Source of the DNA: Cryptomeria japonica
Taxonomy: Eukaryota; Streptophyta; Pinopsida; Cupressales; Cupressaceae
DNA: 64,000 nucleotides
Assembly (NCBI RefSeq): GCF_030272615.1
Contig: NC_081412.1
Location: 480,978,872-481,042,871, forward strand
Direction: 5' to 3'
Under the pieces are notes generated by a model, which was not told where the DNA came from, ran no database searches, and saw only the letters and a program-made list of their open reading frames with translations. The position numbers and the translations under genes were made by a program. Of this stretch, positions 10,600 to 22,718 are shown in pieces; position 1 is the first letter of the stretch, and the number at the start of each line of letters is the position of its first letter.

Positions 10600-13320
10600 A
10601 AGAAATCTACATGTAGCTGGTGCATAATGCCCTTGTGAGAAAACTTGAGATGAGACCAGTGGTCTTCCAATCATTCTTTGTAGAGGTCAAAATGTTGTGT
10701 TGACCTTCCATCTTTGAAAGAAGATCCTCTACCTCACTCTAGCTATCCAAAACCTTTGTAACTAACTTAGCCAACTTTTGAGAATCTACAAGAAGTCTCA
10801 CAATGATAGTGAGTTGCAAGTCTATAATATCCGTCATATGACCAAACTGTGCATTAATGTTTTCCTTTTGATCATTTAGCAAATTTAACTACATATACAA
10901 ATTCTCTATCTCTAATCTACCATTACCATCTACATCCTTCTTCAAGTATATAGAACTAGACAATTGTACAATTTGTGCTTCCAAAATGTCTATTTGACCT
11001 TAATTGTCTTTGGTAGATACAAGCCACTGGTGATAAAACTGATATACCGCCAGTACATCCCTTACACTCTTTTTAAAAACTCTCATTCCTTCCTACAACT
11101 AGCTATGTGAAGCTACACATTTATTCACTAACTCTTCTAATCTCTTCTCTTCTACTCTCTTTTCAATATATTTCAAAATTGTTGCTTCCAATTTAGGAGC
11201 ATGATTCTTCAAGCCATTAAGCAACACCTATAGCTTCTTCACATTGATCAATTTATCATCCAATAGAACTTCCAAAAGTTTCTCATGGAGAAACTTCATT
11301 GCATCATCAATAAATTATGAGCTTTATATTTGAGATTTAATATAATTCTTGTGTGCAAAATGGTGAAGTATATCACCCAGATGTTACATGTGTAGGGGTG
11401 CAACTAGTTAAGGTCCATCTAACCTTGAGACATAGGTTCTTGAAGTATCTCAATGATAATGACCGGTTCAAACTATAGCTACAACTTCAACAATTCTAAT
11501 GTAGAGTCTTTGGAAGAACTAGAAGATTCTCCACCAGACATAGTAATCCTTTCTTCCTTTGTCTTCTTTTCCTATTCTTCCTCTTTCTCAGCACCCTTCT
11601 TCTCCTCTTCTTTTTATTTTCTCCATAATATTTTTTGTAACTATTTCAATGGTCTCCATGTGATTATCCAGACCAGTTTCTAAATCTCCATCACCATTTA
11701 ATTATTCATCAATTCTATTCTTTGAATCAACTTCACTACTGTCAACACCAAGTGTACTCCCTTACAAACTAGTTTCTATGTTTGTCTTCTCTATAGGAGA
11801 AGAAAAAGTCATCATTATCTCTTTTGTTGCCTCAATTATTGCATTGTTAGTCTTCTTGACTATCCTTTGAATGTCATCTAGATCACCTCTCATTATGATA
11901 TTCACTCTTTCTTTTGTTCTAAACCTTGTATTAAGAGCCTCCACAATCTTGGCTCTATCTTCCTTGGATAAAGGACTACACACCATATCTAAATCATGTG
12001 CCCTCACATTGGATTCTTTCATCCGTTCATGCTTCCTTTTTTTTGTTAAGGCTTCTAGAAACTTCACAGGTAACTTATCTGCAATATCATTCACATTATT
12101 GTCAAAAGACATCAAATACTAGATAATATCCTTTTCTATATTCTCTTTGTCTATCAGAGGGGCATCCTTATATAATCTTGTAGACACCTCAAAGGACTCA
12201 TGTTGAAAAATACCATTCACTAGACTATCAAAATCAAGCGATTAATAATCAACATCAACTAGACAAGAGCCTATCTTCTTATTCTTTCCCTTTGTCTTCT
12301 CTAGTTCTTAATTCCTTTTGTTTGTAGGGGTCTCTACTAGAGAGACCAAAGTTCTCCTTCTTTGTTTAAGAGGCACAATGTCCCCTCCCTCCTCAACATC
12401 CTCTTTCTTAAATGTTTTAATCACAAACTTTTCTTTTTTCACTTCTTCATCTATGATGTTGTTGTATACTTTCTCTCTTGTTTCTTTATTCTTAGGTCTT
12501 TGACCTTTCTTTTCACTTGATATTTCCCTTACTGGGGTTCTAGAGGAACCAATCTTCACCGGAAGAGAGAGAGAGAGAAAATGACCTGGTTATCCTATGT
12601 GCTTGATTTCCAAAGGCTTCTTCTACTATGGGTAGATTTATATTTTTGTATAAGTTATCCATCTATTTTGCATGTTTGATCTCAGCCTTCTTCTGAATCA
12701 TCTTATTCAAAATTTCTACTGCAACCCAAATCTTTTTGCACTCTAATCTATCGATAACTACAATAGGGTCTCTATATTATTCTCCACATACTCCTCTGAT
12801 ATTTCATAGGGTAATCAAGTAGCAAAGCAATCCTTGGCTCTACCACCTCAATGTAGCAATGGTCCTTACAGAGCAGAAAGGTGACCTCATTCCTATACTT
12901 TCGAACCAAGTTGCTAAGAACCCTCTCTCTTTCCTGCACCTTGTCTTGAAAATTATTAAACCACCCAGAATATGAAGTATTGTATGCTTCTAAATTGCTA
13001 TTAGAATTTCCAATGTGATGTTTTATTTGCACTACTACAAGTGTGAACTTATTCCATACTTTACTTCTAACACCCGGGAGCTCATTCATGAACATAAATG
13101 CCAAACATATGATCAGGGACCCATACCTAAACAGATAGTTTATTTTCTTTGTCTTATCTATATTATCTAAAATTTGTTGTCTCAAAAATTCACATAAGTC
13201 AAAATTTTCTCCCTCAACCACCATCTGATAGATAGAGTGTATTGTGGTGGCAAGGCGGAACCCTCACGATTTTGATAGTAAACCTTGTATGCAAAACCCT
13301 TGGTAACTGTTGGTAATTTT
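10600..13320 (-). pseudogene. Orphan ORF2 of the LTR element, distal part
   Basis: Read downwards from 13320 through frameshifts: AYKVYYQNREG and ATTIHSIYQMVVEGENFDLC lead into an intact 150-codon piece (13224-12772). This continues after a frameshift as a basic/acidic region with KKGQRPKNKETREK (12559-12308), a 117-codon piece rich in Lys/Glu (12115-11762), then helical coiled-coil-like segments down to about 10600 (for example LEATILKYIEKRVEEKRLEELVNK). I do not recognise a catalytic motif; there is no YxDD, DDE or aspartic protease signature. Position between gag-like ORF and polypurine tract shows it belongs to the element. Function unknown; a structural or nucleic-acid-binding role is only a guess. 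Confidence 0.5.
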
Positions 13321-13360
13321 TGTGCCAACCTTAGCAGATATTAGATCCAAGAATTCAGTG

Positions 13361-13383
13361 TGACTAACATGTCATGTTAGTCA
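13361..13383. repeat. Perfect 11-bp inverted repeat
   Basis: tgactaacatg, a one-base centre t, and catgttagtca form a perfect palindrome. It sits near the left edge of the foreign-looking block inside ORF2. Confidence 0.7.
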
Positions 13384-15440
13384 TATTCAGTAGAGCTAGC
13401 TACCTCTTTATCAGAAAATGCATAACACGAAGGTTAGTGATCCGTACCTAATAGTTACACCAGTATCTCGGCAACTAAGGTTGTGTTAGTTGCTGCCTCA
13501 TATTATTCGCCATGTGTTATTGGTCAAGGCAGGCTATTGCGGGCTAAGGATTTTTGGTAGGTAGAAGTTATGCGTGCGTGAGATGGTGGGGAAGACAAGG
13601 AAGTCGATTCCTTTCTTTCCCCCACATGGGCATAAGTTGAGATAAATAATTCTTACAGGGCAAAAAATAGATGGTGCAGGTGATGTTTCCCGTCACCCCG
13701 CAAGGCAAAAGGCACAAAATGAAAGGTGTTGCAGGGTAAATAGTAAGCAGGCCAGGTGGCCCCCGCCATCCCGCGCAGTAAGTAAAGATTGAAAAAGACA
13801 TGCAGGCTAGGAGAGCAAAGGTGTTCCCCACCAACCGCAGGCATTTCAATGTGCCTAAGGGGGGTTTGTGGGGTAAGTAAACAATGGTAGGCGAATAGAT
13901 TCCCCACAATCCTGCAAGGTAAAGTAAAGGCCCAAGTGATGTGCACGGGATAAGAGACGGGTAGCGCGGATGGTTGCTTCCACCATCCCACGTCGAGTAG
14001 AATACAAGGCAAGATGTCACGCAGGGTAACCAAATCAAAGGCAGTTGTTGTTCCCTGATATCCCATGCGGTATGAGGGGCAACTCAATGGTCAAGCACAA
14101 TAGAGAAACGTGGGCCCGGGGTGCCACTCCGATCATCAACGGTCGTTGGATCTTCATAGTGACCCGATCTGATGGTCATATTTTAAACTTATATTGAGCC
14201 CTATTGGGGGCTACAAGGCTAGATTGCACACGTCCATCTTCACTCTCCCTCCATGATCAAAGGGCCAAAATTCAAATTCATGGGTAGGTGAAAATTTAAA
14301 TCCCTTTACAAGGTAGTTGGCGACCAAGCGGTCGAGGCCCACATTTTGTTCAGTCGACGACCGAATCTAACCAAAATCGATTCACCCACGCCAAGGGGCT
14401 TTTTTGTTACTCCAGCTATGACCCTGTGGTTGGTTTTGGATGCTACCTATGACTCTTTGTTGCAGACAAAGGACTTATGGGTCCCTTTTCAGACACCATC
14501 CCAATGTAGAATTCTTCTGATTTTTCAGGAGATGATTGTCCCTCCCCATGCCTCTACAGGTGATTTCCAGATTGTTTCTTCCACTACCCATGCTCATTTA
14601 ATGCATAATAGATACTTCTTTGGCTTGCAGATGCCATAGTGATGCCTTGTGCGCAAAGCTTTCCCCTCATCTATAGATTTTTCTTTTCCCCATGCTGCAG
14701 AGACCATTTTCAGAGAATGCCCTCAACACGCTATCAGATCATTCAGTCTGATGTCCTCCCCTCTGATATTTTTTAACCTAACACTAGTTAGGGTTAGGGT
14801 TTCTTAACTCCAGCTCGACCTAAGTTATGCCTAAGCTTTAATGGCAATTTTGTAGCCCTATTTAGGGATCTTCTTTCTTTTCTTCTGTAGAAAACTTTTG
14901 TTTCTCTGCACTTGTAAAAAATTTATTTCCCTTCGCATGAATACAATTCACCTATTTTGCATTTATTCAGTTCTTTCAACTTGTGTAATGTTTTACCTTT
15001 TTGTTTGAATGCATTTTAGTTTTCTTCCTTAGAATTGGTGAGTGTGTTGATTCCTTATAGATGTCATTTGTGAACTGAATCAGTTCCCCTTGCTATTTTG
15101 CAAATTCCAATCTTCACTCTGCACTTTGGAAGCTAATTGGAATAAAATCTTGTGCATGCCTTGGGTGGTTTTATTTGTGTTTCATGCAACTACATGCAGG
15201 GAAGATCACTTTCAATCTAGGTGCAAACTTTATTTCCCATCTTTCAAGCATCCCTTCTCTTTCTCCCTTTTCTCTCTCAAAATCAATAGATTAGGATTTA
15301 TCAGTGTTGGGTTGGTCCAACACTTGCAACATCTTAGATTGGAAAGGAAGTCAGCCTTCTCCAAAGACTCAACCTCTCTTCTGCAAGTCCCGTGCTTGGG
15401 AGGTTGTTTCCATGTTGCACAAGGTTGATTATCAAGGTCA
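13384..15440. other. Foreign-looking block inside the retrotransposon ORF2
   Basis: Base composition changes to a more GC-rich mixture and the ORF2 reading cannot be followed across it. It contains a degenerate tandem repeat (13575-14075), a plus-strand 97-codon ORF (14346-14639) without recognisable motifs, and T/C-rich sequence around 14760-15060 that resembles an untranslated region. ORF2-like text resumes at about 15440. I could not find a target duplication, so insertion versus internal leader sequence is unresolved. Confidence 0.4.
13575..14075. repeat. Degenerate tandem repeat of about 65-80 bp
   Basis: A core like gtttcccgtcaccccgcaag recurs, with variations, near 13685, 13758, 13822, 13900, 13976 and 14050. 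Spacings are about 64-78 bp. The repeat keeps two overlapping minus-strand frames open (13568-14038 and 13653-14087), so those long ORFs are by-products rather than genes. Confidence 0.6.
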
Positions 15441-15499
15441 TTCATCAAGTGGGTGAAATTTTGTGACAACAGTAACATAGAAGACACTTGGATTAGTGA

Positions 15500-16010
15500 T
15501 TTCCTCAACAATTATAACCCTTTCATCTTATTTTACGTTAGTATGCTCAGACAAAGTATCACTCTTTACCAATTTTAAAAAAGGAAGTGTGTCAATGATG
15601 CACAACCTTGTCAAAGCCCTAATGGAATCCTTTGTGATCTTGTGCGGTCATTCTAGAAATATAACATCTACGTGAACTTGGCTCAAAATGATCTAAATCC
15701 ATGCATGCTCATAGCTGAAATCAGGGAATTCCTTCCATATATTCAACTCTAACTCTAGAATATTCTTATATTGGTTCTTGAATATCGTTAGGTCATCTTC
15801 CACTAGTTGCTTCCATAAATTATTGAACTTTGCATGACTAACCTTCATTAGGGGTGCATGGATATAAGCCTTAACATCCTTCATGTACATTACATCCAAT
15901 GACACCTTAAACAAAGCACCTTCCTTATCTCTCTCCATCACCACAAAAGGATAGGGTTTCAATTGTAGTTGTGGCTTCAAAGAGATGTCAATGAAAATCA
16001 GTGTAGCCAT
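15500..16010 (-). pseudogene. Orphan ORF2 of the LTR element, N-terminal part
   Basis: The likely start is the Met at 16010. The first 105 codons (to 15693) are open, with text such as MKDVKAYIHAPLMKVSHAKF and LELNIWKEFPDF. After a frameshift the reading continues as KITKDSIRALTRLCI and further to about 15500. About 370 nt separate this start from the stop of the gag-like ORF near 16390. No known domain is recognised. Together with 10600-13320 it would make a protein of very roughly a thousand residues before decay. Confidence 0.45.
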
Positions 16011-16390
16011 CTTGATTAAACAAACTAAACTAAAAACACAAACTTAGTAGAACACCATGAAATGCTCTATCACTAGGGTTAGTACTAAAAATATAGTATG
16101 CACACAATAGCACTCAATTCGCAAGATCACAAGTGATCAAAATGAATTTAAAATCATAATTTATCTGTTAACTCCACTAACTTAGGGTTTTTTGCCTTAA
16201 ATGCATTTGACTGTTACATACAAAAAGTTGATACTCTATTACACTAGTGATCACAAATACCTCTATGGATCACTACAAACATCCACACAATCTAACATAT
16301 GCCATGCTGAAACCAATCTAACATCCACACAATAAGGGGGTCCTCAAGGTCTTCAATAAGTTCTTCCCATCAGATAATACATATTATCTA

Positions 16391-16396
16391 GTTTCC
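16391..16396 (-). pseudogene. C-terminal end of the gag-like ORF beyond the LINE
   Basis: Reading the minus strand across the LINE target site, the gag-like frame reads DADSSFGN and then a stop at about 16388-16390. The LINE therefore inserted only a few codons before the gag stop. Ignoring the LINE, the frame is continuous. Confidence 0.5.
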
Positions 16397-16413
16397 AAAG
16401 GAAGAATCTGCAT
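16397..16413. repeat. LINE target-site duplication, left copy
   Basis: aaaggaagaatctgcat, identical to 22702-22718; the extent of the A run shared with the LINE tail is ambiguous, leaving at least 14 bp certain. Confidence 0.85.
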
Positions 16414-16661
16414 AATTGTTATTATAGACTTTCAAGAAAGAGGAAGGGGTGCTCTGCAACTAGGGCACAAACTTTGGAGGTGTCGTTGGTTACAGGGCAT
16501 CACCGCGTGTGAGGGCTCGCTGACTTTGTTGGGCAGCCCTCGAGCATTTACTACACGTACTGCATTTAATGGAGCCTAACAAAAGTGAATGAAGCAACCC
16601 TAAACCGACCATTCCTTCCTCTGAGAATGAGCAAGTGCGATGGAAAACTTTCAGCTAGGCA

Positions 16662-18442
16662 GTGGAGGGCAAGCGGTTTCCATTCCCTGAAGATGCAAAG
16701 TTTGAAGCTGCTCACCAACATGAAGATGAAGCCAATTTCACGGGAACACAAGGTGAGGTCTCCCCCTCCAAGCGCATCATCATTAAACCTAATGGTTCAA
16801 TGCTTTCTGCCATTTCTTCTAAGATTTTGAGGCTTAGAGATTTGTCTTTTTTTTTTGCCACCTTTGAAGTAAGTAATATACCATCTCGTCAATACATGAA
16901 CAAATGGCTGCAAGATGTGTGGGTTAATAAACTAGGGTTTCATTTTTCGTTTTGTAGAATGATTCAAAAGGGTTTGTTTGTAATTTTTTTTGACAATAAA
17001 GAAAGCCAAAGAAAAATTGTAAATAAGTAGTTCTGGTCGGTAGGGAACTTGTCCTTCAGGGCTGTTCGTTGGGACGTTGAGGCTTGTAATGATGAAATTC
17101 TTGCCCTATCCTGCCTGAAATGGATAACCATTAAAAATGTCCCCCCATTCCTCTGGTCTTGTATTGACAAAGTTGCGGAACCCTTGGGGAAAATTGTAAA
17201 AGTTGATTCCTCCCCCTCGGTGCTCCCTCATCTTGACGCTAGACTACTCATTGCCCTTAAACCAGGTATGGTCTACCCTACTGAAATTGATATATGCCTA
17301 GACAATAAAACCTTCTGCTATCTGATTGAATATATGGGTGGAATTGATGCCTGTCATTATTGTAAGGTAAGTGGTCATTTTAGAAGTAAATGCCCTTTAT
17401 TGGCAAACAAGACTACCAAGGCTAAGACTCACTCTTCTGGCCCTCCCCCCTCCGTAACTAGGTTTTCTCCCTCTGAACCTCCTTCATATTTTCCTTCTCA
17501 TCTTCCTTCCTTGCTCCCCCACTTCTTTTCCCCCCACCTTTGCCCTCTCCACTTCCCCACGACCTTCCCCCACCCTCCTTGGCCCCCTTGATGGCTAACT
17601 CCATCTTGAACTATAGCAATGCTATCAAGGAAGCCCTTTCCACCACCCATCCTCCTCCCTTTAGCCCCTCTCAATTTGTTGGCACCCCTGTTCTTCTCTC
17701 AACCCCGAGAACCGAGAATGCACAACAGTTGGTGATGTAAAAATTGAGAAAAGCAGCTAAAGCTAGGAAAATTCTTGAGAAAAACCTTCTTAAAAAGAAA
17801 TTGGAAATTGAAACCTCTCAGTGGTAGTTACCTAACCTTGAGGACATGGATAGGGGTGCTCCAACTATAGAAGATACCATTAGCAGGGCCTCGGTCCAGG
17901 ACCCTGAATTGCCTGCATGTAAGGATCTTACTGGACTCAATATTGATGAAACCCCTACCTCAGAAGGGGAAGTGGGAGGACCTACTATGGATGAGGTCCC
18001 AACAATCCCTCTAGATGCTTCCAATATCTCAGAGGCCTCTAGGAGAGACCTTGCTAGTAATACCTCTTGTACCTCTAGCACCCCTATTGTTGCCCTGAAG
18101 GCAGAGAAAACTGCCACTCAACATGTGTAGATCAACATGGTTCCCTTCACCCCTGGAAACACTGACTTTGCACAAGGACTGGCAGATACTCAAGAAGGAT
18201 TTACTGTGGTTAAAAACAAGAAAAATAGAAGGAAGAGATCTCCTAAGAATAGTAAAGATAGTGCTAACAGGAAGGAATCCCTTGGTCCTGAACAAATATC
18301 CGAGGCAAGGAAAAAGAGAAGTAGACCCTGCCCCTCTATTGCATTTGATGCGACCAATATCACAAATAAAGAGGATTGGCCTAAATGTTTTGAGGGATTT
18401 AAATCCCAAACTGACCCTACCCAACTAAGTGAGTCATGTTGA
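16662..18442 (+). pseudogene. LINE ORF1 (nucleic-acid-binding protein, CCHC)
   Basis: From Met 16662 the frame is open to a single stop at 17028-17030, then resumes in the same frame to 17591. It carries a DUF4283-like region (RKWL-type segment KWLQDVWVNKLGF, about 16900) and the linker region ending near GGIDACHYCKVSGHFRSKCP, a canonical CX2CX4HX4C zinc knuckle at about 17340-17400. A Pro/Ser/His-rich stretch follows. After a frameshift near 17580 the frame continues to a stop at 18440-18442 with a basic C-terminus. Known role: LINE RNA packaging and chaperoning. ORF2 begins inside the last codons (ATGTTGA overlap). Confidence 0.75.
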
Positions 18443-21400
18443 AAACAATCTCTTGGAACATCAAGGGCCTTGAGGCCCCTGATCGGAAATATATCATAAA
18501 AAGATTTCTTAATGCACATATGGATATGGATTGCCTCCTCTTACAAGAGCTAAAAGTTGTGGGCTTCACCTTGCAAATCGGTCTTAAATGTATCTGGAGG
18601 GAGGCTACTTCCTTTTATACTAACCATACCAAGGGTAAAGGAGGCACAACCATACTCCTTAGTCCTAATTGGGCCAGCAAAGTGGTTAACTGGGGGTTAA
18701 TCCCCCTGTGCTAGGGCGATATGGGTTTCTATTCAACTGGAAAACTAGAAGTTTGGAATTTGTTCCATATATGCCCTGAATGACTACAGAGAGAGGGGAT
18801 AACTTTGGAACTGGCTAGCAGGGCTAGAGGATATCCCTTGGATTATTGGGGGGGACTTCAATATGGTTGAATCAGCCAATGACAAAAAAAGTGGTAACAA
18901 ATTTGAATGGAAGGGAATGGAAAGACTACAATGGGACAAAATGATTAATAAATTACACCTTATTGACCCTATTGCTGGAAGAAAAGACCAATTGAACACT
19001 ATATGGTTCACCTGGTGTAACTACCAACAACTGAATAAAAGGATCTACTACAAACTGGACAAACTCTACCTCAATAAATGCCACTTTGATATCAACAAAG
19101 GCCCTAATGGAGATCATTACTTTGTCTCCCCATATACCCTATCGGATCACCACCCAATAATAATGGGAATTGACCTCTCTCTAACTGGTCTCCCCACCTC
19201 CTCAAGACCCCCTTCCTTCAACCTCAACACTAGAATCCTTGAGGATGAGGACCTTTGCTCTGCCCTGGCCTTTATCAAACTATTTAACAAGAAGAATCAG
19301 AACCATCTCTCTAAGATTGATGAATGGAATCTAAACATTAAAACTTGGACCACCCTTTGTCAAACAGTGGGGAAAAAGAAGGCCAAGGATGTCAGGAGGC
19401 TAGAAAGGTTGCTTCAGGAGGATCTATGTATAGCCAAAATGAATCTTCAAAACTCCCCTAATGATGAAAAGCTTTTTAACACTCCGGTGTCAATCAAGGA
19501 CCACCTCAGGAAGATTCAGAACCAGAAAATTAGAGGGCTAAAAACTAGGACCAAATTAAATTGGTTGGAATCAGGAGACAAGGGGTCCAAATTCTTCTTC
19601 CAATTGCTCAAATTAAAAGAAGCAAAACAAAACATCAATTCTATATGAGATAACAACACTCATATCAAATTAAATTGCTTCTCCCATTACTACCAAAAAC
19701 TATTCACTTCAGATGAAATAAATGATGATTATAGGGCTGCTAGGGAGCTCATTAAGGAGTTGACCCCAAACAAGCTTAATGTTGAGGACTATGAGTTTGT
19801 AGGTCACCCTATCTCAAGGGAGGAAATTCTAAATTCCATCTCCTCAATGAGCAATGACAGATCCCCTGGACCAGACGGCTTCCCAGTGGAATTTTATAAG
19901 AAAAACATTAAATGGATTGTAGGTGACCTCCATGACCTATATTTGGAGGCTATTAGCAAAGGATCCCTGGGCAAAGAAATCAATCAAGGGCTTATCAAGC
20001 TCATCCCTAAGGAGGGAGACAAGACTTTGATTAAGAACTGGAGGCCTATCACGCTACTAAATGTATCTTATAAAATTCGGGCCAAAGTGGTAGCCAACAG
20101 GTTGATTAAAATTCTACCAAAAATAATCAGCCCCACGCAAAGAGGCTTTGTTAGAGGTAGGTATATCCTTGAGAACTTGGTGACCTGTTGGGAATCACTT
20201 GAGTGGGCTAAGGTCTCTGATCAAAATGGGGCAATGCTCTTGATAGATTTCGAGAAGGCATATGATAGAATAGAGCGGGGATTCATAATTCAGATGTTAG
20301 TAAGTTTGGGCTTATCGGAGTCATTGTGCAACCACTACTCTACGATGCCAATGCTATTGTTGATGTAAATGGGAACAGATCTGGCAACATCACTCTTTCC
20401 AGGTCAATTAGATAGGGTTGTCCACTTGCCCCAACCCTATTTGTTCTGGTTGTTGATGTTATGCACTATGTTCTAAAGGACTATAGTTTATCCCCTAGGG
20501 TCAGAGGAATTTCCCTCTGTAATAAAGAAGAAATCATCAATGTTTAGTTTGCAGATGATACAACTATTCTATTCACCTTGGATGAGGAAAACTTATCCTC
20601 TCTTCTTTACAATATTGAATTTTTTTGTAAAGCCTCAGGTAGTAGAATTGCTCTCCATAAATCTACCTTGCTAGGTTGGACAGACTCCCCTCCTGTCTGG
20701 ATGTCTAAATTTGAATTGAAGTGGGGAGGACCGAACACTATCATCAGATACCTAGGTATTCCCTTCTTTGTTTCCCCGAATCTAAAAGAAATGTGGGAGT
20801 GGTTCAGGAATAAGGTGGATAAAAAGCTCACTAAATGAACCAAAACTTTCTCTCCCTGATAGGTCACTTCCAGGTTTGTCAAAAAATATTGTCCTCATAT
20901 AACATATACTACTCTTCAGCCTGTCTATTCAGTAACTACCAATTCAACTACATACAAAAACAAATCAGAAATTTCCTTTGGTCAGATGGGAAGGGTAACA
21001 AGAAACAACATGCTGTCAAATGGGATTGGTGTGTCAGATCTAAGCTATAGGGAGGTATGGGCCTCAAAGATCTTAAATTCCAGGGAATTGCCCTGACTGC
21101 CAAATGGATTTGTAAAGCTCTTGATGGCCATGAACCTTGAAAAGTTCTTGTTAGACACAATATTCAGTGTTCCACCCCAAAAATGGCAAAAAAATGGAGG
21201 AACCTACCCATGGGAGACCTGATTGCTAGAAACTTTGAGGTCTCCCCTGCGGGATCAGAAGTCTTCAAGTCTATATGGAAGGCTTGGAACCATGTCAAAC
21301 AATTCATCAGCAATAGGAACATTATTGATAACAAGGGTTCTCTCAACTTGGGAAGATCTATATGGTGGAATACTCTTCACAATGGGAAACAATTGGTCTG

Positions 21401-22490
21401 TCTTCAAGGATGTTTTGCCCTGAAATGGCACAACCTAGGATTGGTCACTTTTGAACACATTCTGAAAGATGACACTCTAAGCTCCAAATTTAGCCTTCCC
21501 ATCTCCCAAGCCAGAACCTACAATGTTCTCAAAACTGCACTAGTTCCCATCCTCTCCTTTCCTACCCCCTCCTCACTCTCCCCAACATCCTCCCTCTACT
21601 GGATAGATGCCTCCCCCCTCCTGCTAATTAAGGCCAAAATGATTTTCTCTATCCTTGCTGACTCTGTTGATATTCTTGCTCACCTTAACAACATTTGGAA
21701 GCTCTCCTGGGACCCTAAAAAATTGTATACTAGTCTTTCAAGGTTCTAGTCTAACCTGACTGAGCCAAAAAAGAAATTTTTTTCTTGGAAACTCCTACTC
21801 CATAAATTGCCACTTAAAAATAGCAATGGTGACCCCCTACTGTGTAAACTATGTCGAATCCCTGAATCTGTGCCTCATATTTTCTTTCATTTTTCCAAAG
21901 AAGTCTGGAATCTATTTGGCATCTCAGTTAATAACAAATGTTTCTCTATTGAGGAGATGGTACTTGGTTATGTTAAAGGTGGCAAGAAATATGCTAATAT
22001 TTTTTGGTCTGTTCTCTCCTTGGAAATTCTTTGGATCATTTGGAAATTTAGGAATGATGATGTGTTTATTAGAAAGGGTAGATACCTCACTGAGTCTCTT
22101 AGGAGACTCATTCGCTACCTTGTTGCTATGCAGGTCACGGTGGTTCTACGACTAGACGAAGACAAATTTGATAGATGGCTGAAGAATGGAACAACTCTTG
22201 TATTCATTCGAGAACTCTCCCATGGCTTCACTTGGGATCGTATGGGAAGCAACAAGACACACTTTAAGCAAGGGTTGATGAGATTTATGCAGGAGATGGA
22301 GGCAAGATAGTAGAGGGAGGACTTTATTGAGCTAGAGCTAGAAGGTATACCTTCCCACCCCTTTAGAGATCAGTTTGTTGAAGGAAATCTGCTGGTATGG
22401 TGTGAGGGGGAGCTAGGTTGGACTGCATGGCTCCCCCCCATGGGCGACAATAATGATCCAGAGTCTTCCTTTTTATTTATCTAGTTGTCT
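18436..22490 (+). pseudogene. LINE ORF2 (endonuclease / reverse transcriptase)
   Basis: It starts MLKTISWNIKGLEAPDRK, typical of APE-like endonucleases. Further motifs are LLQELK, GGDFNM (about 18845), and SDHHPI (about 19140). The RT region (about 19760-20560) shows RSPGPDGFPVEFYK, NWRPITLLN, QRGFVRGR, LLIDFEKAYDRI and FADDTTILF, then YLGIPF. A stop immediately precedes the FADD box. A C-terminal zinc-finger RVT-like segment (KFFSWKLLLHKLPL ... LCKLC ... H) lies near 21780-21900, and the reading extends to about 22490. Stops at 18712 and 19646 and frameshifts after 20360 inactivate it. Family function: nicks target DNA and primes reverse transcription there. Confidence 0.85.
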
Positions 22491-22701
22491 ATCCTCTATG
22501 CTTCATTCTACTATGGCTCTCATCTTTTGTAATTTTGTATCTCAGCTACATCCTATGTATATGGCCTTATAATATGACCCGCGATCCCGCCTGACATGGT
22601 TCTTTCTACACTCTATGTTTTAACTCGTTAAGTTGGCTGTGTCTTCTCCAGTCAAGACTTTTGATTTTTTGTAACTGATGTTATATGATGCTTAATACAA
22701 A

Positions 22702-22718
22702 AAAGGAAGAATCTGCAT
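22702..22718. repeat. LINE target-site duplication, right copy
   Basis: aaaggaagaatctgcat, matching 16397-16413; preceded by the LINE tail. Confidence 0.85.

Larger units (their letters stand above)
16414..22701 (+). mobile_element. L1-type LINE, near full length
   Basis: A 6.3-kb element inserted into the minus-strand LTR retrotransposon, flanked by a 17-bp target duplication. Order: about 250-nt leader, ORF1 with CCHC knuckle, overlapping ORF2 with endonuclease, reverse transcriptase and C-terminal zinc finger, 3' region of about 200 nt, and a short tail ending cttaatacaaa. Several stops and at least two frameshifts show it is inactive. No RNase H is seen after the RT. The continuous host reading frame across the excised element shows it is younger than its host retrotransposon. 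Confidence 0.88.

Noticed and set aside
13568-14087. Two overlapping minus ORFs of 156 and 144 codons
   Set aside because: Kept open by the degenerate tandem repeat; no motif, and two frames are open at once.
14346-14639. 97-codon plus ORF in the foreign-looking block
   Set aside because: Composition is plausible, but there is no motif, homology or promoter I can point to.
14760-14800. aaccctaa-like short motif (ttagggttaggg) suggesting telomere-type sequence
   Set aside because: Only about two units; no interstitial telomere array.
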